Positions 47,701 to 62,700 of a DNA stretch of 64,000 nt are shown one piece after another. The stretch is from Anarhynchus alexandrinus (taxonomy: Eukaryota; Chordata; Aves; Charadriiformes; Charadriidae), in the NCBI GenBank assembly GCA_008711295.1, contig VUYV01000291.1, positions 636,661-700,660 of the forward strand, given 5' to 3'. Positions within the stretch are counted from its first letter, which is position 1. Every line of letters starts with the position of its first letter. The position numbers and the translations under genes were made by a program. Under the pieces are notes generated by a model, which worked only from the letters and a program-made list of their open reading frames with translations, ran no database searches and had not been told where the DNA came from.

Positions 47701-50700
47701 CTTTTGCTCCCCAGCTTCTCACTCCCTCCCCCATGCTGCTCCCTCCCTCTCACATCACCGAAATGAATCAAGGAAGCAATCAAACTTAGAAAAGCAACCA
47801 CTCCATCTTTCGCCAATTAGCTTTAACAGGCTGGTTTCCGAGCTTGTGTTTGTCACGCGTGCTGTTTGGGCTCCAGAGGGTCTAGCTGCAGACACGTGTG
47901 GCACCGCTTGTTTCAGCGGCAGAGCAGGCTTAAAGCATTAGGAGAACCACCAGCCAAAACCAGGCATTGGAAAGGTAAGAGAACAGCGATGCAAGTAGTG
48001 GCGGATCCTGCCGCCGTCCTTCAGACTCGCCTCTCGTGGACACATCCACTACTGCGCGAGGGCAAAGGCCAGGATGACACAGCACTGTGCCTCGGGGACT
48101 TTTCTTCCTCACCACTCGGGCACAGCAGGAGCCGAACGGCCACAAGCAGAGCAGCCCAACTCCCTCCCATCTCAGCAAACATGAACAGCAAGAGATCACT
48201 GAACAGATGTTTTGGGGGGAGGGAAGACCTCCCCTCACCCCAGCGCTTGGCTCAGCTTCAGATGATTTTTGTTTCAAAACTGTCCGTAATTCCTCACGCA
48301 GGAAGATCCGCAGTATTGCTGAGCCCAGTCATGCCATGAGGCAGTAATGGTGGGCTGTCACTGAAATTGCACCCTTGGAAGCGCTGTGAAAGGGGTGAGC
48401 CTGCTCCCGCAGCCCCGGCCCCCACTGCGTGCCCCCGCCCCTTCCCTGAGTCACATCAGCTCCTCTGTCTGATGGGAAAAACAGGAATATTTCTTCTGAT
48501 GGCCTGAAGAACTTGCTGACAGATCAACTCTAGAGAGCCGACATGCAGTGCAAAGGAAGGGACAAAGCTAAAAATAGGACAACCCTTTTTAGGGGCAGCT
48601 AGCCCTTGCTGAGCATCAAGCCTAGGGTAAAACACACCCCAAGGGCAGACCCCATCCGTAGTTTCAGACTGGTCTCCCAGCTCGGCTTCAGCACAAACCT
48701 TGAAGCAACTTCACAGCTGAAGTGACAGCAAGGTCTCGGGTTCAATCAGCTACAGGTATGACCCACTTGGTTTGAGGTGTCACAAAACAAATGTGGAGCT
48801 TGCACAGCTGCTGGGAACGCCTCTGGGCTCTGCCTGTTCCCCCCAAGCTGTGCTTGCAACGTGTTCACAGGGTCATCCTGTTACTCCGAATGCAAAACTG
48901 ATTCATCTTAAAGAAAGAAAACAACTAAACTCTTTACAATATTTTAAGCATGTTCCCTGCTTTGCTTGACAGTATAGTTGTATAACCAGTTGTACAAGCG
49001 CTAATGAGAAGGAAGCGTAGTAGAGGGAAGGGCAAGAGCCTCAAACAACCCCCCCGACACAACCCCAGAACATCTACTTTGTTGAAGCTTATGGAATAAA
49101 TGGCCTCTTTTTTATTAGATAAAAATTGCTGAGCTTAAGCCGAAATCACCTTTTATAACCTTCTTCTCAATTTAAAAATATTTATTGTCACTAGAAGCAC
49201 AGCAGCACACAGTTTTGCAGACTAAGTCCTTCTTTTCCTACAAATTTGGTGTAGGAAACCCATTCCTGTCACTCCTGTCATACACAACTTTGTGCACCTA
49301 CAAGGCCTGCTTACTGCTGCTGCAGGTCCTACCATTCCCCCCTCACCAGTGCACATCCTCAGAGTAAGTTATTCTCTGCACTGAGCAACAACCACAATAA
49401 ATCGTATATAGGACATGCTTGATTAGAAAAGGTATATAGAGTTGGAGGTGTGGAAATGGCAAAGCAGGGTAAGTCTTTTGGACAGCAGGTTCCCTGGGAA
49501 AAGAGCCACCTCTTCCAATACTCCGCAAAGCAAGTAACAAAATACTTGTGTATATCCCTTCTCCACAGAGCAGGCACCATGAGACTGGTCTTTTTTCCCC
49601 CCCTCCTTTTCCTTTTAATTAAAATGTTTATATGCTACTAGTTTCAAATAACTGATACCCTAGCTTTATAGGCTTCAAATGTTAATCAGTAAGATCAGAG
49701 AGAGCAGCATTTAGCAGAATTAAACACACAAGGTTTAGGCATAATCTCTTTTTCCCCCCGCTCTCAAAAAGAAAAAAAAAAAAAAAGTCCCGCACAGAAG
49801 CCAGCCTTCTTTTCATCTGTATTCCCCAAAGAAAAAGGTCTCCTGAATTCTAGTTGTCCCCATACTTCAAGTTGCGGTAGGGAAAGTGAGCAGATCCTCA
49901 CATCCACTTCCCCAGCTGAAGTACAGTTCTGTGCTCTGCAAACACTCCTAAAAATTCATGACTGGTATGAGAAGGATTCCTCCCAAATGCTAGTGCTGAA
50001 GCAGAAGAGACCACCCAAACAGCATTCTGCTTCAGCTGCAGCACCAAACCAGACAGTTTGAACCATAGCTGATGCCAGTTTTGAAAATGCTCCTCAAAGA
50101 GACAGCAGAGCATTTAGTGCGAGCGACTCTCTTCACTGTCAAAGATCAACGCGCTGACAGATTTCAGCTGACACTCACCTCAAAGGATGAATCCAATTTT
50201 TAACAGTGATTAAAATATTCCCTCCTCCATCATAATCACCTTTATAATGAAGCAGTTCAGCGCTGATTTAAGTAGCGCGGGTACTAATGGTCATTTTCCC
50301 TTTGTGCTAATGAAGCCAGAAGACACAGCAAAAATGGTGATTTGTGCTGCTTAACCCTATAATGCTTCATGCCAGGCACAAATAAAAGCCAGATAGGAAT
50401 TTGCGCCGTCAAAAATACATTTCATTTTAAAGCATGTATCGGTATGGATATCTGATACCACTCGTATCAGACGTATGAAAAGGCATGTTGGTACAAAAAA
50501 CAATAGGAAATGCATTCCTCTATAGGCTTATCCAAACAAATGGCAAATAAAGGCCTAAAAGCAGAGCTCTGTTGAATCTTTCTGCAGAAGTTACCAGAGC
50601 ACCGGCTGTGTTCGAGGATAACGCTTCATAGCGGAATTTGCAGAGACACAGCTGCTCAGGTGTCCTGCTGGAAGCAGAACACTACTCAGGGTATAAAGCA

Positions 50701-53700
50701 CTAAACTCACAAATTAACAGCAAGTTACAGAACGGTCCTGTTCTCTTTTCCTCTGTTGCTCTCTCCCAAAAGGCCCCAATTTACATTCACTGAGCAGTCA
50801 TTTGTAGCTGCTTTAAGGCATTACCACGTCCCAGCAACTGGCGATGGAGCCAAGAAGAACTGGCAGATTTGAATAGGGGCCTCAGCCATCGCAGTTCAGC
50901 CCAGCTTGCTGGTTACACTCAGACATGTCATTCCATCTACAGCTCACCCTGGCTAAAACACTACAGCTGGTTCAGATTTGCCAGCATAGCTACATGTGTA
51001 GTTACACTCTGACCCAGTTTCATCAGAACGCTTTGAGTTAAAAAAAAGTGGATATGGTTAAGGACCAACTGCAAGCAGATCTGTAAGGGCAGTGACCCCT
51101 CTGTTCCTGCAGCAGCAGAACACACAGCTGCTGCATTTTTCAAAACACAGGAGTTATCCAACTTTCTCAGCACCAAGAGAATCCATGCATTTTAAAAGCT
51201 TCCAATTCATTGCAGTAGGCCTCCAGTTTTCTTCCTGCTCACAACTACAGTTTTCAGTTGCAGTTTGAACTACTGAAGCAGAATTTATATAATGACTTAA
51301 TATCGAAAACAAAATATCCAAACTAGTGACCAAAGACTTACATAAGATGTTCTCTCAACTCACTTGACAAGTCGTCCAATATCTACTTATGTTCCAGTCT
51401 ATTCCTGTTGAACAGCTTTTTATTTTTATTTCACACGTAGACTTATTTTAGGCTGAAATGAAGCACTTACATTAGACACTGCTAGCAGAAACTTTACAAA
51501 AAGAATTACAAAAGTATTTTCTTCACTCCTAATTCAAGTTTAAATTCTTTGAATTACAATATAAATAAAATTTGGACCCTCAAGAAAGCTACATTCCCTG
51601 TAGAGTGTAAATCCCAGATTTAAGATGGGAGGAAGACTGCGAAAGAATCACACTGAGGCAAAAAAAGGAGCCCCAAGTATGAGAGAAAGTGCGATCTCAG
51701 AAGTGGCAGATGGACAGAAAAGAGAGAGTTCAGGTCTCAGGAAGGGCAGGAACATCAGCAACTTTCACAACTAATCTGAGCCAGGGTATCATACTACCGA
51801 TGTTACATCATTATACAACCCAGGAACACTTGGTGTAGACAAAGCCTCTAGTGTGCATTGCTCACTACAGCTGTCTGCTCTTGTCCTCAAGGTTACAGGA
51901 GGAACAAGAGAACATTTCACTACAACCTCTTCACTCTTACTAGGCAAGAACAAAGACGCACAGACTCTATACTGGTATCAAGAAGATCACTGATAATAAG
52001 GATTCGGCTTTCCATGCTTGTCTGCATACACTATTAATAGATGTTACTTTGAAGCTGTAATTGCTACTTGTGGCCACGCTCAACCTTTGCAAAGGACGGG
52101 TTACTAGAATCAAAGATTAACTGCTGTAAAACAGGGTACCTCAGAAACTCTCATTCACCTCATGCAAATGCATCAAATTACTTGCAGTGGCCACTTCAAG
52201 TCTACAAACAAAAACCAGAAGCATAAGCAAGTTTTTCTTATTTAATTTCCAAACTTCTTAGTACAGTCACTTTACCAAATAAAGGGGCAATTCCATGAAT
52301 TTCACTACTGATTAATCCTAAAAAAAATAACAAGCAATGTTAACAGGTACATTTTATTAACTAGTAGGAGGAATCACATTTTGTTTACATGGCATTTCAA
52401 AGAGGCAGAGTACAGACAAAAGGAGTTTCATGAAAGTGTTGGAATTCCAGAAAGCTGCCACACAGAGCTACCGGCTTTAACTACATGATGGTGGGGTTTT
52501 TGGGGGAATGACCACTACTTTATGCTGGAGCATCCGGTACCTGCTGCAGCACCTAAAATGCTCGCATCATGCTACAAAATGTGGTACTCTTTATACAGCC
52601 TTCAAGAATTTTCCTCCTATTTATCACATATTTCCATTTGAGCCTAAAGCAGCAAGATACAACTCAAGACACCAAGGATTATAATTTTTAGTACATTTAA
52701 GCACATACATTTGGACTTCTTAGTAGTTCAAGACTAACACTGCAGCACCACTACAATTAGGCCTTTGTATATGACAGTACCCAAATTTTTGTGAAATTCA
52801 AAGAAACATTGTATTTTTTCTCCAACTTAGAAAATTCAGTAACCTCTTATTTACTTCTTATTCCCCAGTAGCACAATACATTCGTAGGCAACCCCGGTTA
52901 ATCCAGCAAGCTCCAGCCCAGGGAAATACGTAGATGCTTTCAGACAGAGCACCACTAGCATGTTCTAAGTTTCCATCTCCTTCAGTGATGACTCTCAGAA
53001 AATCTAAGCTGACAAAGCTGCCCTTTAGGAGAGGTCAACCCGAATGCAAGGAGGAAAAAACCAAACAAAAAACAAACAACCACAAAACAACCCCCACACA
53101 CCACAAAAGTAATTTCTTGGGTTCAAGAGAAAAAAAAAAAAGCAAATAACCCTTGGAGCTGGACATGCTTGTTTACAGCAAGACACAACAGGGACCTTCA
53201 ATAAAGATAACGAGTTAAACATTAAAAGCAGTGACAGCAACATAGTAACTATAGCTGTTCTGTACAAAGTAAAGACAATTTCGGAGTGAATTACAGACCA
53301 AGAAAAGTGAAGATGAGAAAAGAGCACGTCACGTGTTTCTGGAAGCTGTTTTTGTATTGGTATCTCTGGAAGAGTCATGGTGAGAGAAGCCCAAGATGCA
53401 TATCTGAGGAATGCAAACAGGACGCTCGCCAGCCACCCCACTGGGCATACTGTCCTACCCAAGCACTGCATGTCCGCAGACAAGCCAGAGAAGAGACCAA
53501 AGCATTTTTCTCCAAAAATCTGAGGTTGTACTTGCTCAGTTTAGCCTACCCAGATCACCCAAGATTTAAGGCTGGAGGCAGGCAGGCTCAGCAGGTCCAA
53601 GTTTTGGAAGACGGCTGTCTCTATGACAATGCCACCACAGAAACCATACATGAAGTTACGCTTGTGATAGAACATGCGGCTACTAATAAAAGAGCATACT

Positions 53701-56700
53701 TTTAGGTAGTGCTTGCTCTGGCGTCTCTGCTCAAGAGGAATAAAGATTCAGGAGTTACACCCATTAGAAAAATCAAACCACCTCAGTAATTACTTGTCGG
53801 CAGTCAGCTACGTCAACTCGCACAAACCACAGTTTCCATCGTGTGTAGCTGAACCGGTGTCGAGCTGCTCTCGTTGCAGATACTGCTTGAGGAGCCCTTT
53901 TCTCTCCCCTAGAGTTTGTGCCATCCCATAGCTGTACTTTGGCATTAAGGTGCCTAAGCCAAAGACTGCAGGAATCCTCAAGTTGCTCTCCATATTTCTA
54001 CACAGCCCTATAAATTTAGAGCTTACTTGAAACCTGTCAGATTAGAAATGCCTTCTTTTAAAATGCTCTATAAAAGATAAGAAAGCTACTCTGAAACAGA
54101 CAAGACAAGGCTACATTCTGCTTTCTTTGGCATCATATATTGAAGTCGGCCATTTCAGAAATCAGAGGTTGTGTAAAATCAGAATCAGGAGATTCTAAAA
54201 TTCTCTACATTCCCTCAAGATACCAGACCAATGTTTAAGGGATGCAGAAAGAGGGCAACTCCATAAACTGTCTTTGATGCTACATTTTAAAACAGGTTTG
54301 GCTTTACAAACTGATGAAAAATAATCTGTAAGAAGGATTCAAACACTTACAAGATTACCCGTATAATTACTGGAAGAATAGATATAGATTCAGTAATCGC
54401 TTCTTTTGAGCTTCAGTGAATAAGTAATCTTCTCTCAATACAGCATAAGTTTCACTTATTTTAAGCATATCAAACCCAGAAGAGATAAAAGCCGCTTTAA
54501 CACGAGTTCCCAAAATAGACAGTTTCTTGTTAACAAAACACCTGTTGCTGAGAACTGACAGTAAGCACAAAACACATTATAATTTGTTTTTGTAAACAGC
54601 ACTATGTAGAATTTTAATTGGCTTATAATGCTACAGTTCTACGTGGGCCTAATGCTAAGGGAGGTCCTGCTCTAATATCAGGGTTCCTAGCTGTTAATAA
54701 ATAAAACCACCATCATCATCATCTCTGGCTAGGGCATCTTGAATTCAACTTAACTTCCAAGAACATTGTGATTATCATGCATGATGCGTTGCTCTATTTA
54801 GAATTATGCACTACGTCTAATTTAAGTGTTCAAAATTATACAATACCCTTACTGTGGTTTGATGGGGAGCTCAACCTAAAGCTAAAGCCTGACCAAACAA
54901 AGAGGGTATTTGAGGACAAGTTTTTGGGAGAAGAGGTATAAGTATGATGTTCCCTGTGGCAAAGCTGCATTCCTCATCTTTTGCAATGCACTTAAATTTA
55001 GCCAAGGGACTCAAAGGTGCTACTTTGTTTTAACCCTAGGGTTTTTTGTTGGGTTTGTTGTTGGTTTGGGTTTTTTTTCCCTTAATTATTATTTCAATCA
55101 CTGGAGAAGACAGCTTACATGTTCCCAAACAAGTTACTGGATGTCTAAATATTAAAATCTATCACCCTGCACAAAGCATAGGAAAATATTCCACAGCTGA
55201 TCAGCAGCCACCACGGGCAGCTGATACTCACCCATCACTTACTATACTGCCAACTTTCACTGAAGATATGGATACACCAACTCACTGGTCACAATATGAA
55301 GTTTTGCATCTTTCCTTAGTTCCCTCTTCACTGTCACCTTACACCTTGCAGTGTTTCAGGCACTGTAAACATCCAAGCGAAACAAATATACATGCGTCCA
55401 ATATATATTCATATGCAACCAATGCAATTGTTTCACAATACACGTAATTTGGGGCTTTAGATACTCCAGCCATAGTGTTGCTGGGCCAGGAACTGATCTA
55501 CTTTGAAGACTTCATTCTTCAAAATCCTGGATCGGTTCCCGTATCTGGTTTACGGCACACTCTACAGCTCTGTGGCAAAACGGTCAAGGTTAACCGTGCT
55601 CTGCAACAGGAAAGTGGAACTACCCAGTTAGGATCAGAACTGAACTCTAAGCCATAGCCTCAGTCACAGTGTATACCAAGGAACCATGCAAGCTGCACAC
55701 ATCACCACGAGGTCAGAGTGCAAATTAAGTATGAGTTGCCTTGTGTCAGCCTTAACTATCCGCGATAGTGTCAGACTAATAGATAAGTGGCCAAGGAACG
55801 ATCAGAAATTTGCACAATGCAAGGCACTCTCCTTTCTGAAGGTTTCCAAAACTACACCAGATCAGATGGAGAGGTCGTTACACTGTTGAGGAAAAGCTTA
55901 AAAACTATTGGAAGAAGCTTGATTGAGGACAACTGGCATTTTTCCCACTGCCATCATGGAACAGAAAATAGGGTTTTTTATATTTCTTTCCTAAGCCCAT
56001 ACAGAACAGACTGCACATATTTCAGTTTCTCAACTGACAAGAAAGCCAGAGCTGACAGCTTTCGAGTATAAGTCTGCATTGCAAACATTGTGCTTTAATC
56101 ACCAGGGCATCCTTTTTACCTAATACTCCAGGTACAACTCTGCAAGCTGCCTTTCTGATAACCAAGTGTGCTGTTCACTCTGTTTTCAGACCAGATTCAG
56201 CCATGCGAGCATGCCTTTCTAGTACAACGTCTCCCCCACTTACTGTCCAGAACACTTAGATCAGCAAGTCAAGAGCACAATAGCCTAAAAATAGCATGGC
56301 TGCATGCCACCATCTCCCCATTTATTACGATGGTACCTTTGTACAGAGTTCTTTCTACAATTCTACATAGAAAAATACAGCCATAAATGGCTTTAAGGGA
56401 GGGACTTGTATCCAAAAGGGCCAAGCTGTTAAGTAGTGCCATGGGATTCCCCCTTTTTCCTCAAGCCACACAAACAGAAATTTGCATTTTTAGAAGCATT
56501 TTGAACAATAACTCTTTAAGTACATCTGACTTCTCTTTTTATCCTCTTGCCATAATACAGATCGACACATGACAGAGTAACAGCACTTTCTCGAGAAAAG
56601 AAAATTCATGATACAAAGGAGAAGTAGACAAACATGAAAAGAGCTCTGCCTTGCATTTTTTAATTATTTTGCTTGGCACATTAAAGCCTGTATCACACTT

Positions 56701-59700
56701 TAGAATGGATGAAGAAGCAACAAAAGCTGCTCACAAGATATTGAACCTCAACAGTCAGCAAGGTGTGGCCTTCCATCACAATGCTAATTCCGTTCCATTC
56801 ACAAACACCGGCCAACGGGGCTACTACCAGGAAACAATGGAAAAAGAGCACAATATATTCCCTTTTAGTATGGTATGAGGTCAGAAACAAGAGGGAGATC
56901 TGCAAGACCAGTGCCCTTCAGCTTGGCCTAAAGATGCATTCACAGGCACCACAGCTTCAGCTGCTGCATTAAGCCAGGCTAGTTCCACAAGCACCACGTC
57001 CTTGCTGTGGTTTGAAAAACAGAAGGCCAATGCCCTAACACTGTTTCCCAGAAATCTCTTCTGTCTCGCACTCCTTTTGTGAAGACAAAAAACCCCACAC
57101 TACTGTTGAAGAATATTTGCATCCCTTACATTAAAAATCATTAATTTTAACCCATAACCCTGGGTTTCAGGAGATTTTCCCATTTCAACAACTAACTTGA
57201 CACTGCTTAAGTAAACCCAGCAACACTGCAACGTGCATTTTACGCTGCATATGCCACCCCCTGTAAATTCACCAGATAGAGCTATCGGGCCATACAAAGA
57301 AGTTTCAATAAACGCTTCATCTCAGGTCTTGACAGTCTGAGAAATTAAGGTGTCAGAGCTGCAGCAAGGACAGAGGTATTCCTCAACAGAGCAGACTGAT
57401 ATTTCAAGCATTCTGACTGTGCAGTGGGGGATCTGAGGCAGACGATAGAAGGATAAGTAGGTAGCAACTAATCAGGGATTTATTTATATAGAGAATGACT
57501 AGGTATAAACTTAAGACCACGGGTCACAGTCACATTATGACTTTGCAGAATAACAAGCTAATTCTTGCAGTAAGAGAGACCACAGTTAGCAGTCAAAAGT
57601 TTCATAGACACCAAGTTAGAGAAAAGCAAATGCAGGAAAGCAACACAATCAACTAAGTGCCCAGAGTGTGAAATTAGATTTTTTTGTTGTTGTTGTTTTT
57701 CAAAAAAAAAAAAATGTTAAACCCCGTCAACTACTGCACTGCTACACACAGGAGTTTTAAAACGCAATCAAAGCACTAAGTCAAGTTTGACTAGACCTAT
57801 TAGGAAGGCAAAAAAAATTCATGCACAGCTGACAGGCCAGTCCACAACAAATCAAATACTCCTTGATCCCAGCACTAGTCTCAGCCCCTGCATGGTTTGT
57901 CACACTCAGCTGACAACTTGTTTGTTATGTAACTAATAATACACTTACCCTGACCTATCGTTACTAATGCTGCCTTCCTCCTCTCCCAGGATACTTCAAA
58001 CAAACCTCGTGAAAATACACTGATACTCAAAACAATCCTATTGAGCAATTCTGAAGTCTCTTCCTTAAAAAAAAAAAGTTCCAGGTAAGTCCTTCCATAT
58101 TGCCATAATTATTTTTTTTCTTTTTTGCAGGTTAGTAATCAAGTGGGTTTGATATCATAAAACACTACAATAACTACTTTTCTCGTTACTTTTTACCAGG
58201 TCAATAGCGTTTGTTTGATAACTAATTCTAACTAATACCTACAAAATCGCTTTATTCAGGGACTTAACACCAATATCCACCAGTACGTCATACTAGCATG
58301 ATATTTAGACAACATAATCCCAACATCAGAAGTCTGGTGAAGTTCACTTAGAAAACTCTCCTTCAACAGCAAGAAGAGCTACCCTATAAGCTTCCCGATT
58401 CTGAAGGAGCCAGGCAGGAAGAACCATCTCCAAACGTTTCAGTTTAACACTCAAAACACAGCCACTTCTTTTGCCCCTGCCTTGATAATGGTGCAGATTC
58501 CAGTGCAAGGTCATTCTGTTGCACAGAAAACATTCTGCTTCATGATGACATTACATTAAGGCCTTGATTCTATATATGATTTTAGAAAAATATCTTAAAT
58601 TCATACAGGGGGTAGTAGAGAAACAATTTTATCCTTCTTTGCAGTCTCATATCTCCCCTGCCACCCCATCCTCAAAACCAGCATGATGAACAACTCATTT
58701 AATGCTTTGTTCTGACAAACTAACTCAAAGACAGTCTTTTGCATAAAAAAGCATGGATATGTGCAATTTAGGTACGGAAATTCTACATTTTTGCCTGCAG
58801 AATTGGTGGTTCTCCCACCTCCAAATATAACTTAAAACCTTAAGTGGAAAATATCTGCCTTCCCCATGCAATATTCTGCTTTCATCAGCCCAATTTATTC
58901 AATGGCACACACACAAGAACTGTCTAGCCTCCTGCCTTGTTCAAGCTAATGGTGAAAACTTCAGTCTTTGTTTAAAAAAAAAAAATAAATCACATCCAAC
59001 GCAAAACATTTAAACAAGCTGAAAGCACCTCACCTCTGTCCTCAAAATTACTGCTATTAAGCTCCCATTCCAATTTGATTATTAAGTTTATATTTGTTTC
59101 CCTAATCCTTCACAGAGATAAAAATGCATTAGCATCATGAATCACAGGACACACCAGTGCAGTGTTGTCTTAAACCCTGGGCTAGTTCAACTGTTCAGGT
59201 GGTTGCCAGGGCCTGCCAAGTCAGCCACACTGTTTATAGTTTAGTTCTCCAGATACAGGATTATTATTATGTTTCAGACTGACAAATACCATATCCTGAA
59301 GGTTAGAGTCCTGTGATACAAATAGATCCTGACAGGGCAGAATGGCTGAGCAGGGGTGGTCTTCAGCATGGAGACAGTTTCGGCTTCTGCGAGATTGCTG
59401 AACCATTCAGTTAAAGGAAGAGCTGTGCGTTTAATAGAACTGCTGCTTAAGACGGAGCTATTTTTAGGAAATACTCAAATGCGATAGTTCATTTGTCTAA
59501 GTAATACTCAAATGATTGTCTTCAGTTGATCTAAATGGAGCAGAAGATGGATCAAGTTAGGATTTAACTCGGTTTATCTCTTAATGCATAATTTAATAGC
59601 CAAAAAAGTTACTTTACAAATAAAAACAACTCGGTTTCTGTCAACAACTGGAGAATGATCAAGAAAACACAACTTGATCAAGGAGATGTGATTTTTACAC

Positions 59701-62700
59701 TGTCAAAGCTTTGTTTTTGCTAATCTCTATTTAGCTCAAAAGCCCTATAAACACAGTTGGAAGAAGGGATCTGTTAAAAATATATCACCCCACCCCTTCA
59801 ATTAAGGGCTGAGAAGCTTATGACACATCTGAGACATCCAACAAGAACAGGGAAGAAGGACTTAATGTTCCTGATATTTCTAAAGGTAAAAAAAAAAAAA
59901 TAAGCAGGTTTGAAAATCCCGAACGTTTCATGCCTCTCTTAAATGGATTTTGAAGCAAGAACAGATCCAACCTATTTTTTATTCCTTTGTAGGTCATGTG
60001 TAATTAACTGCTTATTTTCACAAAACCTTATTACAGCATAAACATCACTGGCCAGATCATCCGCCCCACCCAGCCTGAGCTCCACACCACAGGAGGCCAA
60101 CTATCTCCATGAGGAGTCCCTGTATCTGCAGGAGAGGGCTGTCCCTCCAGCACCGACCTCCCCTGCAACTGCGCGGCTGCAATAATCAACAGCTCCGGAG
60201 CTCACCCCTTCGCCGCATTTTCCTAGAAATTGCAAGCAAACTAGTTAACAGGCCTAACCCCATGGCTCAAACTACAGGCAGATGTCCCTTGTTGGATACA
60301 GGTGAAACTCTCTAAGATGACATTATTCTTCTCCCCGACTCCCTTCTGCCTTGGGCACACAGCAATTAGCAGAAATGATCACTAAACCACTCGGGAAATA
60401 GGGGGAGGAAGAGGAGGGGAAAAGAGCCAGTTGGGTTGGCTCGAGCCACTAATTTAAAACAATTTAAGCTAGCCTAGTTGACTTTGCCTCCAGTGTTCAC
60501 ACGACCCACTCTGCTGGAGGAGCAGCAGGAGGCCCCTGCGCATAGTAGAGGGCACTCAACAAGCATGGATCTGAAGCCCACGTCGCTGTTTGCAGGATGC
60601 CCTCCCTAAGGCTCCGGGTATGTTTTCCAGAGATCATCCCATGGGAGACACGCAGCCCTCTCTAAGCAGTATTAAACAGAACCAGAGCCCAGGGCTGCCA
60701 TCCCAGCACACGGTGGGCCACCCACTTCATGACACTGGGAAGTACCACCAGCAGTCAGTGGACCAGAGAGCGCCGATCCCCTTTGCCTTGTAAACAGGGG
60801 ACATAAAATTCAGTCCTGCATTTTGTATGCAGGTTTACAATCACTTTTAAGAATCTCTTATTCACATCAGAGATGTATATTCCATCCTGGCACAAGAAGC
60901 AGACACATAAATCCCACAGCACACAACACATTCACAGTGTTTAAGATCTGCAGATGGAGCATGTGCAGGAGAAGGTTTTATGAACAAGAAGTGCTGGAAC
61001 AACCAATCGTCGTGCGGGGACAACACGGGTCCTGCCAGCGACGGCTTTGAATGCAGGCAAGAAACATTTGCTGTAGCCTGAATACAGAAGTTGTACAGCT
61101 GTGCCAGCAAAGTGGTATGTTTATCCTTTAGGGCAGATTTGCTTTCTACAAACAGCCTGCATTAGAATTGTATACATGTGGCGAGAGAGTTGAACATTTC
61201 ACTTCTGTGTTGAATAAACCAGGAAAATTGGTCCCAGATAACACATCCTTCCTAACTAAGTTGGGGGGCAGAAGGGACCCGAGAAGAGTGGCTACTTAGT
61301 CATCAAACAATATGAACCAAGTTGCCTCATGTATTCAGTTTTTTTCTCTGTTATAAGCAAAACCAGCTACTGCTAAACATAGTATTGAATAGTACACAAA
61401 TATTTAAGTTTGCTTCCTTTTGTTTAAGCAAGTCTAATACACATACTCATAAGTTTATAGAAATTATAGCAAACTATACTAACCTTTTGCCCTAACCTGA
61501 GGCATCTGATCTAGCCACTCGGTCTAGGCCTAGCATCACTTGTAATTTAAGAAATGAATCAAAATCCAGGTATTTAAATGCTTACATATCCCAGTCTTAA
61601 GTATCTCTCCTGACACATGAGATCTGGCCCACCTCTCAGCTAAAAGACCATATATAGTCACTGCTCATTTTAAAGTAGTATTTCCGGGGTTTAAATACAA
61701 TCTAGAACATTAAAAAAAATGCTATAAACAGATAGCAAGAGTGAATTAGTAATTCAGACCTATAAGCCACTGGAGCGTGGCAAGATGCCAGCGTGTCAAG
61801 ACACTCTGACATACATAAAAGTAATCCATACCCAGCATTTTGGGAGAAAACAAAATGGCTCAATGTAAAACTGAAAGAATGAGGTATACTTTAATAATCA
61901 CACTTGTTTACATTCAGTAAAGGTCTAAGCAATTGCTTTCCACTGTCATTTGGAAGATTGTTGCTCAATTTTCACATCCATTCTTCTATCATCTTGACTA
62001 ATCATAGAAAACCCATCAAACTCCTTAGATTCAACAAGTATTAGGGCCACGAGTATTTCTTTCCGATTCCCAGGAGCAACTGTACATAGACACGAGTGTT
62101 TTTATAAAAAACAGGAAATATTTAGAGAAGTAAGAAAATATATTCGCCGTTCTGAAAGCATTGTTCTGTACGTGGCCTCATCTAACATACTTGTCAAAGA
62201 TACAGAAAGGATGGCAATTAAAAGAAAGTCTTCATTCTCATTAGAAACCCCCTGCTTCCTGACTCAACACTTCCTGCTCTCCTCCCTGCCACCCTATCCC
62301 ATGCCACCCACGGCAAATCGGACTTTTCCTGTTCCTGAAGACCTTTCAGATGCAGAAAGTGTCACTAAAAATACCGTATATGATAAAGCTGGTACAGAAA
62401 CTGGAAATAATCTTCCCTCAAAGAAAACACCTGCTATGCTCAGGCAATACAGGATTCAAAAGAGATTCTGACCAATTCCAAAGAAAAAAAAAATCTCCTC
62501 CCCCCACCTTTTTTTTTTTTTTGCTAGAAGGGTAGTAGTTGCACCACAGGGCAATAACACATAATTTTCCTGCCTATGTTTGTAATCAGAGCTCTGACAG
62601 ACCCAGATACTCTGCAAAACTAATTAAAAAAGAAGAGAAAAATGGTAATGCTTTACATAATTTTTACATATCTTTGTTCTAAATGCTAAGGACCTGCGAG

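Noticed and set aside
53286..53705. 139-residue open frame on the + strand inside ZFAND6 intron 1
   Set aside because: Considered as a retrocopy, but the translation matches no protein I know and shows no poly(A) tail or target-site duplication.
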